63,878 bases of DNA from Acidobacteriota bacterium (lineage in GTDB: Bacteria; Acidobacteriota; Thermoanaerobaculia; Multivoradales; JAHZIX01): NCBI GenBank assembly GCA_034211275.1, contig JAXHTF010000014.1, forward strand, positions 1 through 63,878. Reading direction: 5' to 3'. Shown piece after piece: positions 1-25,100 of the stretch. The translations under genes and the position numbers were made by a program. Numbering within the stretch: position 1 is the first letter of the stretch; each line of letters opens with the position of its first letter. A model generated the notes under the pieces. That model ran no database searches. It saw nothing but the letters and a program-made list of their open reading frames with translations, and was not told the DNA's origin.

Positions 1-37
1 GTGGGGGGGGGGGGGGGGGGGGGTTGGGGGGGGGGGG
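1..37. other. Poly-G tract at contig edge
   Basis: Apart from three T residues, the first 37 bases are all G, in runs of about 21 and 12. Recognisable condensation-domain coding sequence begins immediately afterwards, at about base 38. The tract is in an open frame but reads only as glycine where a conserved C-domain segment is expected. I infer a sequencing or assembly artefact at a contig end rather than biology. Confidence 0.75.
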
Positions 38-3000
38 CGCGGTCTGCGGCCCGCCCCGCCGCCGGTGCTCGAGCTGCCCCTGGACCGCTCGCGGCCGCCC
101 CGCCCCAGCTATCGCGGCGCCATGGTTCCGATGCGGTGGCAAGAGCCGCTGGTGGAGGACCTCCACCGCCTGGCCCGAGATCACCGGGCCACCCTCTTCA
201 TGGTGCTGCTGGCCGGGTGGCAGGTCCTGCTGGCGCGCTACGCCGGCTGCCGGGAGCTGACCACCGGTACCCCCATCGCCAACCGCACCCGGGTGGAGAC
301 GGAAGGTCTCATCGGCCTCTTCGTCAACACCCTGGTGCTGCGCACGGATCTCTCCGACGCTCCCACCTTCGCGGCGGTGCTGGAGCGGGTGCGGGAGTCG
401 GCGCTGGCGGCCTACGAGCATCAGGAAGTGCCCTTCGAGCAGCTGGTGGACGGGCTGGTGAGTCGCCGGGAGATGAGCGTGTCGCCCCTCTTCCAGGTCT
501 TCTTCCAGCTCCAGAACGCCCCGGTGGCGGCTCTGGAGGTGCAGGGCCTGAAGCTCGAGCCTTGGCCCGCCACCCTCGGCACCGGGGTCGAATCGCTGGC
601 CAAATTCGATCTCACCCTGGCTCTGGAAGAGCGCGGTGGGGAGCTGCGGGGAGGGCTGCAATACGCCCGGGATCTCTTCGACCGCTCTACGGTCCAGCGC
701 CAGGTGAGTCACCTGCGGCGGCTGTTGGAGGGCGCCGTGGCGAATCCTCGCAGGCCGCTGGCGGCGCTGGAAGTGGTGACACCGGCGGAGCGCCATCAGC
801 TGCTGCGAGAGTGGGCCGTCGGCGAGGAGAGGACAGAATCCTCCTCGTTGGAAGAGTGGACTCCCGAGTCCCCGGTGCATCGCCGCATTGCCATCTTGGC
901 GCGCCGCCGGCCGGAGAGAACGGCGGTGGCCTGGGCGGACGGCAGCTGGAGCTACGGCGAGCTGAGGGCGGCGGTGGAAGCCTTGGCGTCGCGGCTGGCG
1001 GCGCGGGGAATCGGCCGCGGCGATCGGGTGGGGGTGTGTCTGGAGCGCGGCCCCTGGCTGCTGGCGTCGCTGCTGGCGGTGCTCGAAACCGGGGCGGCCT
1101 ACGTGCCTCTGGACCCCCAATATCCCGGCGAACGGCTGATCTACATCCAGCAGGATGCCGGCCTGCGCCTGGTGCTGACGACACCGAATCTGGAGCATCT
1201 GCTGGCTTCGGGGGTGGAGTCCATGGTCCCCGATGGTGGAGCTCCCGAGGGGCCGGTGTCAGAGCTGGAGCCGCCGGATCTGGAACCAACGGACCTCGCC
1301 TACATCATCTACACCTCCGGCTCCACCGGCGTGCCCAAGGGGGTGGCGGTGCCGCACCGGGGGGTGATCAATTTCCTCGACGCCATGGCCTGGCGGCCGG
1401 GCATCGAGCCCGAGGATCTGCTGCTCTCGGTGAGCTCGGCCTCCTTCGACATCACGGTGCTGGAGTTCTACCTCCCCTTGCTCCACGGTGCCCGGGTATT
1501 CCTGGTCACGGCCCAGGAGGCGGCGGACGGGCTGCAGCTGCGGCGCCGGCTGGAGAGCACCGGCGCGACCCTGATGCAGGCCACCCCCGCTACCTGGCGC
1601 ATGTTGCGCAGCGTCGGTTGGCAGGGCAGCTCCTCGTTGCGGACTCTATGCGGCGCCGAGGCCATGCCCGGAGAGCTGGCGGAAGAGCTCACCGGGAGCT
1701 GCGCCGAGCTGTGGAATCTCTACGGCCCCACCGAGACCACCGTCTGGTCGTCGGCGAAGAGCCTGAGCCAGGACACCCGCGGACGGGTCGACATCACCAT
1801 CGGACGGCCGGTGGCGGGCACCCGCTCCCACATCCTCGGCCGCGACCAGCGACCCCTGCCCGCCGGGGCGGTGGGGGAGCTCGTCATCGGCGGTGCCGGC
1901 GTCGTCTGGGGGTATTGGGGGCTGCCGGCGCGCACCGCCGAGGTCTTCGTCCCCGATCCTTGGAGCCCCGTTCCCGGCGGCCGCATGTACCGCACCGGTG
2001 ACCTGGGGCGCTGGCGCGGCGACGGCGATCTGCTGTGCCTGGGCCGCATCGATCAGCAGGTCAAGGTCCGGGGCCACCGCATCGAGCCCGGCGAGATCGA
2101 AACCGTGCTGGGCCGCCACCCGGGGGTGCAGCGGGCGGTGGTGACGGTGCATCGGGACCCGCAGCGGGGGGACCATCTGGTGGCCTATTGGGTCGCCGAG
2201 GGCACCTCACTGGATAGCTCGCCGCCGGATAGCTCGCCTCCGGAACCCGAGGAGCTGCGCGCCCACGCCCGCCGCCAGCTGCCGGAGTCGATGATCCCCA
2301 GCCTCTTCCAGCTGCTGCCGGAGCTGCCCCTGACCCCCAGCGGCAAGATCGACCGCCGGGCTCTGCCGGAGCCGCAGTGGGGGAGCTCGGAGCGCGGTGA
2401 GGACGATCTCGGGGAGAGGCTCGCCGGCCCTCAGGAGGAGGTGCTGCGGCAGATCTTCTCCTCGGTGCTGGGCATCGAGCGGATCCGCCGGGACGACGAT
2501 TTCTTTGCTCTCGGCGGCCACTCGTTGCTGGCCACCCAGGTGATGGCCCGGGTCAACCACGTTCTGGGGCAGGAGCTGCCCCTGCGGACGCTCTTCGAGG
2601 CTCCCTCCGTGGGGCAGCTGGCCCAGCGTTTGCGCGCTGCCGGAGAGGAGTCCGACGAGCCCATCGTGCCGGTGCCTCGGGAGGCGGACCTGCCCCTATC
2701 CTTCGAGGAGCAGCGGCTGTGGGTGTTGCAGCAGATGGATGCGGCGAGCAGTGCCTACAACATGCCCCTGGCCTTCCGCGCCGAGGGCCCCCTGCGGCCC
2801 CAGGCACTGGAGGGGGCGCTGCGGGGCCTAGTGCGCCGCCACGAGATCCTGCACACCGTTTATCCCCAGGGAGAGGGCGGTCCGGAGCGGCGGATTCTGC
2901 CGCCGGAGCAGGGCTTGACCGGTGCCGCCGGGTCGTTCGACGAATCCTTCGACGAGCCGCCTGTCGGGGTCGTCCTTCCGGTGGTGGATCTGTCCGCCAT

Positions 3001-4162
3001 CGACCCGTCCCGCCGGGACGAGTTGGGGCAGGAGCTGGCTCGCCGCCGCCTCGGCCAGCCCTTCGATCTTCAGCGTGGACCGCTGATCAGGACGCTGCTA
3101 CTGAGACTCGGGGACCATCGCCATCGCTTCCTGCTGGCCTTCCACCACATCGTCACCGACGGTTGGTCCTTGGTGGTCACCACCCGGGACCTGGTGTCCA
3201 GCTATCGAGCACGGGTCTCCGGCGAGGAGTCGGCTTTGGCGCCGTTGCCGGTGCAATACGCCGACTTTGCCGCCTGGCAGCACCGCCGTCTAACGGAGGA
3301 AGCCCTGGCTCGGCGCATCGACGTTTGGCGCCAGCGCCTGAGGGGAGCTCCCACCGAGCTGCAGCTACCCCCGGATCGTCCCCGCACCGAGCCCACCCAC
3401 CGTCCCGCCGGCCTGGAGGTGCTGCGGGTGCCGCGTCCGGTGGTGGAGCCGCTGGAGGAGCTGGCCCGGGCAGAGGGAGCGACCCTCTTCATGGCTGCCC
3501 TGGCGGCGTTCCAGGTGGTGGTCTTCAGCGTCACGGGGCAGCGGGAATTCCTCCTCGCCAGCGACGTGGCCAACCGCGGCCGGCTGGAGACCGAGGACCT
3601 GGTGGGATTCTTCATCAACCAGGTGGTGCTGCGCTGTGGCCTGGATGGCGAGGCTTCCCTGCGCCAGCTCCTGGAGACCACCCGCCGGGTTTGCTTCGAG
3701 GCTTACGCCGATCAGGATCTGCCCTTCAACCGTCTGGTGGAAGGGCTCAAGGTCAAGCGCCAGCCGGGGGTGACTCCGTTGGTCCAGGTCTGCTTCAACT
3801 TCCAGAATCTGCCGCCGGCGGAGGTGCAGGTCGAGGAGCTGACGGTGCATCCGGAGGGCATCGAGCCTCAGGAGGCGCGCTTCGATCTGGTGGTCAATTG
3901 CCGCGAAGGAGAGGCGGGGCTGGCGTGCTTCATGGAGTACGACGCAGCACTCTTCGACGCGGCGACGGTGCGCCGTTGGGGTAGCCAGCTGCAGCGGGCC
4001 CTGGAGCTCCTGGGGAGCGATCCGGATCAGCCCGTGGCGGCAGCGGTGGCGGAGCTCGAGGCCTTGGGGAGAGAGCTCGCCAAGGAGCAGCTGGAGGAGC
4101 TCAAGACGGCCCGGCGTCCGAAGCTCAAGAAGATCAAACGCCGGAGTGTCCACAAGGTTTAG
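2..4162 (+). CDS. NRPS, 5'-truncated: (C)-A(Gly)-PCP-C
   Basis: This is a nonribosomal peptide synthetase missing its N-terminus. Counting from the codon at base 2, it opens inside a condensation domain at the LELPLD segment, so that domain's HHxxxDG motif lies outside the window. An adenylation domain follows (about 285-795): TSGSTG core near 436, NLYGPTETTVW near 570, GKIDR near 780. Then come a carrier domain (FFALGGHSLL, Ser near 842) and a complete C domain (about 895-1350) with HHIVTDG at 1048-1054. The specificity residues read by eye are DILQLGLVWK, which fits the known glycine code. The protein ends on a C domain, so its product is handed to the next polypeptide. Its last ~20 residues are rich in Lys and Arg and may serve as a docking tail. 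The stop codon directly abuts the next ATG, indicating one operon. Confidence 0.93.
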   Translation, partial: WGGGGGGVGGGGRGLRPAPPPVLELPLDRSRPPRPSYRGAMVPMRWQEPLVEDLHRLARDHRATLFMVLLAGWQVLLARYAGCRELTTGTPIANRTRVETEGLIGLFVNTLVLRTDLSDAPTFAAVLERVRESALAAYEHQEVPFEQLVDGLVSRREMSVSPLFQVFFQLQNAPVAALEVQGLKLEPWPATLGTGVESLAKFDLTLALEERGGELRGGLQYARDLFDRSTVQRQVSHLRRLLEGAVANPRRPLAALEVVTPAERHQLLREWAVGEERTESSSLEEWTPESPVHRRIAILARRRPERTAVAWADGSWSYGELRAAVEALASRLAARGIGRGDRVGVCLERGPWLLASLLAVLETGAAYVPLDPQYPGERLIYIQQDAGLRLVLTTPNLEHLLASGVESMVPDGGAPEGPVSELEPPDLEPTDLAYIIYTSGSTGVPKGVAVPHRGVINFLDAMAWRPGIEPEDLLLSVSSASFDITVLEFYLPLLHGARVFLVTAQEAADGLQLRRRLESTGATLMQATPATWRMLRSVGWQGSSSLRTLCGAEAMPGELAEELTGSCAELWNLYGPTETTVWSSAKSLSQDTRGRVDITIGRPVAGTRSHILGRDQRPLPAGAVGELVIGGAGVVWGYWGLPARTAEVFVPDPWSPVPGGRMYRTGDLGRWRGDGDLLCLGRIDQQVKVRGHRIEPGEIETVLGRHPGVQRAVVTVHRDPQRGDHLVAYWVAEGTSLDSSPPDSSPPEPEELRAHARRQLPESMIPSLFQLLPELPLTPSGKIDRRALPEPQWGSSERGEDDLGERLAGPQEEVLRQIFSSVLGIERIRRDDDFFALGGHSLLATQVMARVNHVLGQELPLRTLFEAPSVGQLAQRLRAAGEESDEPIVPVPREADLPLSFEEQRLWVLQQMDAASSAYNMPLAFRAEGPLRPQALEGALRGLVRRHEILHTVYPQGEGGPERRILPPEQGLTGAAGSFDESFDEPPVGVVLPVVDLSAIDPSRRDELGQELARRRLGQPFDLQRGPLIRTLLLRLGDHRHRFLLAFHHIVTDGWSLVVTTRDLVSSYRARVSGEESALAPLPVQYADFAAWQHRRLTEEALARRIDVWRQRLRGAPTELQLPPDRPRTEPTHRPAGLEVLRVPRPVVEPLEELARAEGATLFMAALAAFQVVVFSVTGQREFLLASDVANRGRLETEDLVGFFINQVVLRCGLDGEASLRQLLETTRRVCFEAYADQDLPFNRLVEGLKVKRQPGVTPLVQVCFNFQNLPPAEVQVEELTVHPEGIEPQEARFDLVVNCREGEAGLACFMEYDAALFDAATVRRWGSQLQRALELLGSDPDQPVAAAVAELEALGRELAKEQLEELKTARRPKLKKIKRRSVHKV

Positions 4163-18752
<14,590 letters not shown>

Positions 18753-18763
<11 letters not shown>

Positions 18764-21700
18764 AGATATTGCGGATCTCTACGAGCTCTCGCCCATGCAG
18801 CAGGGCATGCTCTTCCACAGCTTGCAGCTGGCGGAGCGGGGCGTGTACTTGCTGCAGCTGGTGGCGAGCCTCGAAGGACCGCTGGACCCCGGCGCCTTCG
18901 CCGCCGCCTGGCGCCGGGTTCTCGCCGCCCACGGCGTTCTGCGCACTACCTTCCACTGGCGCGAGCTCGACAAGCCGCTGCAGGTGGTGCACCACGAGGC
19001 ACCGCTGGAGCTACACACGGAGGACTGGCAGGAGCTGGACGAGGCGGCCTTCCAGGAACGCCTGGCCACCTTCCTCGCGGAGGACCGGCGGCGGGGCTTC
19101 GACCTCACCGAGCTGCCACTGATGCGGCTGACCCTGATCCGCCGGGGGCCGGCTGAGCATCAGCTGGTGTGGACGCTGCACCACCTCCTGTTGGACGGCT
19201 GGTGCCTGAGCCTGGTGTTGGAGGATTTCGTTCGCGCCTACGGGGCGGCGCTGGCCGGCGCCGAGGCGGAGCTGCCGTCCCGCCGCCCCTTCGGCGACTA
19301 CATCGAATGGCTGCAGCAGCGGGAACCGGAGGCCGACGAGGCCTTCTGGCGCCGCACCCTGGCCGGCATCGCCGCTCCCACGCCGCTGGGGGTGGACGGT
19401 TTGGGGATGGGGGAGGCCAGCTCCGAGATTGGGGCTGAAACCGAGAGCCTGGACTTCGAAGCCGGCTATGTGGAGGCCCGGCGGCGCCTGAGCCGGGAGG
19501 CTAGCGGAGCCCTGCGCTCCTTCGCCGGCAGCCGCGGCCTGACCATGAATACCCTGCTCCAGGGTGCCTGGGGGCGGCTCCTCTCGCTCTACAGCGGCGA
19601 GGAGCGGACGGTGCACGGAGCGGTGGTGTCCGGCCGGGCGGTGCCCCTGGCGGGCATCGGCACCATGGTGGGGCTCTTCGTCAACACCCTGCCGGTGGTG
19701 GTCCGGAGCGAGCCGTCGATGGCGGTGGCGGCTTGGCTCAACCGGCTCCAGGAAGGCCTGGGGGAAATGCAGGAGCACGAGCACAGCTCGCTGCTGGACA
19801 TCCAGGGCTGGAGCTCGGTGCCCCGGGGCCTGCCCCTCTTCGAGAGCGTGGTGGCGTTCGAGAATTACCCACGGTCGGTGGCGGCGGGGCCGGGGGAGAG
19901 CGCCGGGGGAGCGGCGTCTCTCAGCCTCACCGGTCTGGAGGCGGTGGAGCGCACCAACTTCCCCCTCAGCCTGCTGGTGGCCCCCGGGGACGAGCTCTCC
20001 CTCGCCCTCACCGGCGACGCTCAGCGCTTCTCGCAGGACACCGCCGAAGCGATCCTCGAGCATCTGGAGGTGCTGCTGGTTTCGCTCCCGGAGCGCGCCG
20101 ACGGAGCCCTCGCCGACTGGCGCCCTCTCTCCGACACGGAGCGTCGGCGGGTGCTCGAGGACGGCCGGGGAGAGGTCCGGGACTTCTCTCCCTGGACTCC
20201 TCTGCACCGTCTTTTCGAGGCTTCTGTGGACCGCGATCCCGAGGCCCCGGGAGTGATCTTCGAGGATCTCCAGCTGAGCTACGGCGAGGTGGACCGGCGG
20301 GCCAACCGCTTGGCTCGCCTGCTGGTGCGGCGGGGGGTCGGGCCGGACGTCTTGGTGGGGCTCTCCCTGGGGCGCTCGGAACGGCTGCCGGTGGCGATGC
20401 TGGCGGTGCTCAAGGCCGGCGGCGCCTTCCTACCGCTGGATCCCACCCTGCCGGCGGAGCGTCTGCGCACCATGCTCGAGGATGCGGAACCGCGGGTGGT
20501 GATCACGGAAGAGCGCTGGCTCGGTGGGTTGCCGGAGAGCGCGGCCCAGCGGCTGGTGCTGGACGGGGAGGAGGCTTCCCGGGAGCTGGCGGAAGAATCG
20601 GCGGCGCGGCTGGAAGATTCGCTGCTTTCGGAGGACCTGTCTCCTGATAACCGGGCCTACGTGATTTTCACCTCCGGTTCCACCGGCCGACCCAAGGGGG
20701 TGGAGATCAGCCACCGGGGCCTGCACAACCTGGCGGAGGCGCAGGTGCTGGTCTTCGGTCTCGGGGCGGCGGACCGCGTGCTGCAATTCGCCTCCCTCAA
20801 CTTCGACGCCTCGGTCTTCGAGATGACCATGGCGCTGCGCGCCGGTGCCGCCCTCTACATGGCGTCGCCGGAGGATCTACTCCCCGGCCAGCCGCTGACC
20901 CGGACCTTGGGCCGCCACCGCATCACCAGTCTCACCGTCACCCCGTCGGCGCTGGTGGCGGTGGATCCGAAGGAAGTGCCGGAGCTGGCCATGGTGGTGG
21001 CCGCCGGCGAGGCCTGCTCGCCGGATCTGGCGGCGGCATGGGCGGCGGATCGGCGCTTCTTCAACGCCTACGGGCCCACCGAGGCCACGGTGTGGGGGAC
21101 GGTGGAGCGCTGCGCCGGCGGCGGCGCCCGGCCCACCATCGGCGGTCCCATCGCCAACGCCGTGGTGCGGGTGGTGGACCCCCGGGGTCGGCTGCAGCCG
21201 CCGCGGGTGGCGGGGGAGCTCTGCCTGGGCGGTCCCGGCCTGGCCCGGGGCTATCTGCGCCGGCCGGCCCTCACCGCCGAGCGCTTCGTCCCCGATCCGT
21301 GGTCCGAGGAGCCCGGGGCGCGGCTTTACCGCACCGGTGACCTGGTGCGCTGGCTTCCTTCCGGAGATCTGGGCGCCGGACGACTCGACTTCCTGGGGCG
21401 CATCGATTTCCAGGTCAAGCTGCGGGGCTTTCGCATCGAGCTGGAAGAGATCGCCGAGACCTTGCGCCGCCACCCGCAGGTGGAGCAGGCGGCGGTGCTG
21501 CACCGCAACGACCCCGGAGGACCGCGGCTGGTGGCCTATGTGGTGCCGGCGGGGGGACCGAAGGAGGACGAAGCGCCCCGAATCGAGGCTTGGCGGCACT
21601 TCCTCCAGGAGCGGTTGCCGGAATACATGATCCCCAGCGTCTTCCTCTCCCTGGAGCGGCTGCCCCTGACCTCCAGCGGCAAGTTGGACCGCGGCGCCCT

Positions 21701-22088
21701 ACCGGTGCCGGAGAGTACTCGGGCCGCCCTGGAGCAGCCCTTCGTGGCGCCGCGCAACGAGATCGAGCGGACGGTGGCGGAGATCTGGCGCTCGGTGCTC
21801 GGCCTCGACTCGGTGGGGGTCGACGACAACTTCTTCGACCTGGGAGGTCACTCCCTGCACCTCTTCCAGGTGCATAAGAAATTGGAGGAAGCGCTGGAGC
21901 GCAACATCGTGATGACCGATCTCTTCCGCTATCCCTCGGTGGCCCAGCTGGCCCGCGCCCTGAGCGCTCCGGCGTCGGCGGAGCCGGTGGAGGACGCTGG
22001 CCGCGAACGCATCGAGGCCGCCGGGAGCCGGCGGCGGCGGCAGGAGCGCCGGCAGAAGGAGCGGCGCCAGAAGGTTGGAAAAGACTAG
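18753..22088 (+). CDS. Single-module NRPS: C-A-PCP
   Basis: This synthetase of about 1111 residues adds one residue. ATG 18753 is chosen because AAGGGGA lies 5 bases upstream and the protein then begins MNPEDIADLYELSPMQQG, a normal C-domain start. It overlaps the preceding gene by 11 bases, which implies translational coupling. The C domain (~1-430; HHLLLDGWC near 143) has the YELSPMQQGMLFH opening typical of C domains that accept D-configured donors, matching the epimerase at the end of the previous protein. The A domain (~460-985) has code about DAFTVAAVWK. This resembles aromatic/hydrophobic codes such as DAWTVAAVCK but has no exact match that I know. The carrier site is FFDLGGHSL near 1027. 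The last 20 or so residues are almost all Arg, Lys, Glu and Gln, and probably dock onto the ketosynthase of the next protein. Confidence 0.93.
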
Positions 22089-22124
22089 TGCTATGAGGTT
22101 CGAGAACCCATCAGGAGATCGCCG

Positions 22125-25100
22125 ATGAGCGGCCGATCCAACCACGAGGCGCCGCCGGTGCCGGTCCCGGAGATCGAGGACGCGGTGGCGGTGGTGGGGT
22201 TGGCGTGCCGCTTCCCCGGCGCCGGCGACCCTCAGGAGCTCTGGCAGCTGCTGCGGGAGGGGCGGGAGGGAATCCTTCCCCTGAGCCCGGAGGAGCTGCG
22301 GTCGGCGGGGGTGGATCCGGCGAGTCTCGACGCGAATCACGTGGCGGTGGCCTCGGCGGTGGAGGGCATCGACCGCTTCGACGCGCCTTTCTTCGGCTTC
22401 AGCCCCCGGGAGGCGGAGATCACCGATCCCCAGCAGCGGGTGTTCCTGGAATGCGCCTGGCAGGCCCTGGAGGACAGCGGCTACGACCCGCGCAGCTACG
22501 GGGGCAGCATCGGCGTCTTCGCCGGCACCAATCTGAGCAGCTACCTCTTCGAGCTCTTCGCCCATCCCCGGGCCATGGAGGCCATGGGGCGCTACCGCAC
22601 CCTGTTGGGCAACGACAAGGATCACCTGCCCACCATGGTCTCCTACCGCCTCGATCTGCGGGGCCCCAGCCTCAACGTCCAGACCGCCTGCTCCACGTCG
22701 TTGGTGGCGGTGCACCTGGCCTGCCAGAGCCTCCTAGACGGCGAGTGCTCCATGGCGCTGGCCGGCGGCGCGGCGCTGGCGGCGCGGCAGAAGACCGGCT
22801 ACCAATACCAGCGCGGCGGCATCTACTCCCCCGACGGCCACTGCCGGCCCTTCGACGCCGACGCTCAGGGCACGGTGCCCGGCAACGGTGTCGGGGTGGT
22901 GGTGCTCAAGCCCCTGGCGGCGGCCCTGGAGGACGGCGACGCCATCCGGGCGGTGATCCTCGGCTCGGCGATCAACAACGACGGCGCCGGCAAGGTGGGC
23001 TACACCGCCCCCAGCGTCGAGGGCCAGGTGCGGGTCATCGCCGAAGCGTTGGCGGTGGCGGGCATCGACGCCGAAACGGTGGAGTACGTGGAAGGCCACG
23101 GCACCGGCACCGAGCTCGGCGATCCCATCGAGGTGGCGGCGCTGCGCCAGGCTTTGGAGGCCGCAGGGGCCGCCGAGGGGCGCTGCGCCCTGGGCTCCAT
23201 CAAATCCAACCTCGGCCATCTGGACGCCGCCGCCGGCGTCGCCGGGCTGATCAAGACGGTGCTGGCGCTGGAGCACGGTGAGCTGGTGCCGTCGCTGCAC
23301 TTCCGGCGCCCCAACCCCAAACTCGACCTCGGGGAGCGCCTCTACGTCAACGTCGAGACGACCCCCTGGCCCCGGCGGGACGAGGCTCCCCGGCGGGCCG
23401 GCGTCAGCTCCTTCGGCATCGGCGGCACCAACGCTCACGCGGTGCTCCAGGAACCGCCGGTGCAAGAGCCCTCCGGCGCCGGCCGGGAGCTTCAGCTGCT
23501 GGTGCTCTCGGCGCGCACCGAAAGCGCTCTGGAGGCGGTGACGGATCGCCTGAGCCAGCGACTGACGGAGGAGCTGGAGCGCCCGAGCTCGTTCGCGCCG
23601 GAGGAGGGCCGGCGCCGCCTGGCGGACATCGCTTTCACCTTGGCGGTGGGGCGCACCGCCTTCGCCCACCGGCGCACCCTGGTGGCCGCCGACCTCGGCG
23701 AGGCGCGGGAGATTCTGCAGCAGCGCGACGCCGGCTCCGAGGCTCGGGGGCTGCGTTCCCGCCACCAGGAAGCGGGGCACCGGCCGGTGGCCTTCCTCTT
23801 CCCTGGCCAGGGGAGCCAATTCCCGGCCATGGCGGCGCAGCTCTACGCCGCGGAGGAAGTCTTCCGCCGGCATCTGGACCGCTGCTTGGAGATCCTCGGC
23901 GAAGAGCTGGGCGGGAAGCTGCGCTCGCTGCTGCTGGAGGCTCCGGCGGGGGACGAGGAGGCCGCGGCGGCGCTGGAGCGCACGGAGCTCACCCAGCCCG
24001 CTCTCTTCTGCGTCGAATACGCCCTGGCGCAGCTGTGGCAGGAGTGGGGAGTGGTGCCGGAGGCGCTGCTGGGCCACAGCGTCGGGGAATACGTGGCAGC
24101 CTGCCTGGCGGGAGTTTTCTCCCTCGAGAATGCCCTGGTTCTGGTGGCCGCCCGGGGCCGGCTGATGGCCTCCGCCGAGGCCGGTTCGATGCTCTCCGTG
24201 CCACTGGAGGAAGACGATCTCGCGCGGCGGCTGGAAGGCTTCCCGGGGGTCGAGCTGGCGGTGGTCAACGGCCCGCGGCGCTGCGTTGCGGCGGGGCCGG
24301 CGGACGCGGTGGCGGCCCTCGCCGAGGCTCTGGCCGGGGATGGCGTCAAGGCGCGGCCTCTGCGCACCTCCCACGCCTTCCATACGGCGATGATGGAGCC
24401 CGCCGTGGAGCCCTTCCGCCGGCAGCTGGAAGGTCTGGAGCTGCAGCCTCCGCGGATTCCCTTCCTATCCAATCTCAGCGGCACGTGGATCCGCCCCGAG
24501 GAGGCGGTGGACCCGGAGTATTGGGTAGCTCAGCTGCGCCGTCCGGTGCGTTTCGGGGCCGGCCTGGAGGAGCTGCTTCAGGAGCCCCGCCGGATCCTGT
24601 TGGAGGTCGGCCCGGGAGCCACCCTGAGCACCCTGGCACGCCCCCGGCGGATTCATCCGGACCAGCAGGTGGTGCTTTCTTCCATGCCTCATCCGCGTCA
24701 GGACACCCCCCACCTGCGGCACCTGCTGGACGCCCTCGGCCAGCTGTGGGCCGCCGGTGCTCCGGTGGCCTGGACCGGGGTCTACCAGGGCCAGCGGCGC
24801 CATCGGCTGCCGCTGCCCACCTATCCCTTCGAACGTCGGCGTCATTGGGTCGAAGGCCCGACGCCGGCCGCTCACTTGGAGACCGTTATGCCCGACGAAG
24901 CGACGACCGATCAAGCCGCCCCCGCGCGCCGTGAACGCATCCTGCCGGTGCTCTTGGAGCTGGTGCAGGAGCTCACCGGGCTGGAGCCGCAGCAGGTGGA
25001 TCTGCAGGCGAATTTCCTCGAGGTGGGCCTGGACTCGCTGATGCTGATCCGCGCCACCGAGGACATTGAGAAGAGCTTCGGCGTCACCATGTCGGTGGTG

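Noticed and set aside
1-37. G-quadruplex regulatory element
   Set aside because: It sits at the contig edge within a conserved coding domain; an artefact explains it better.
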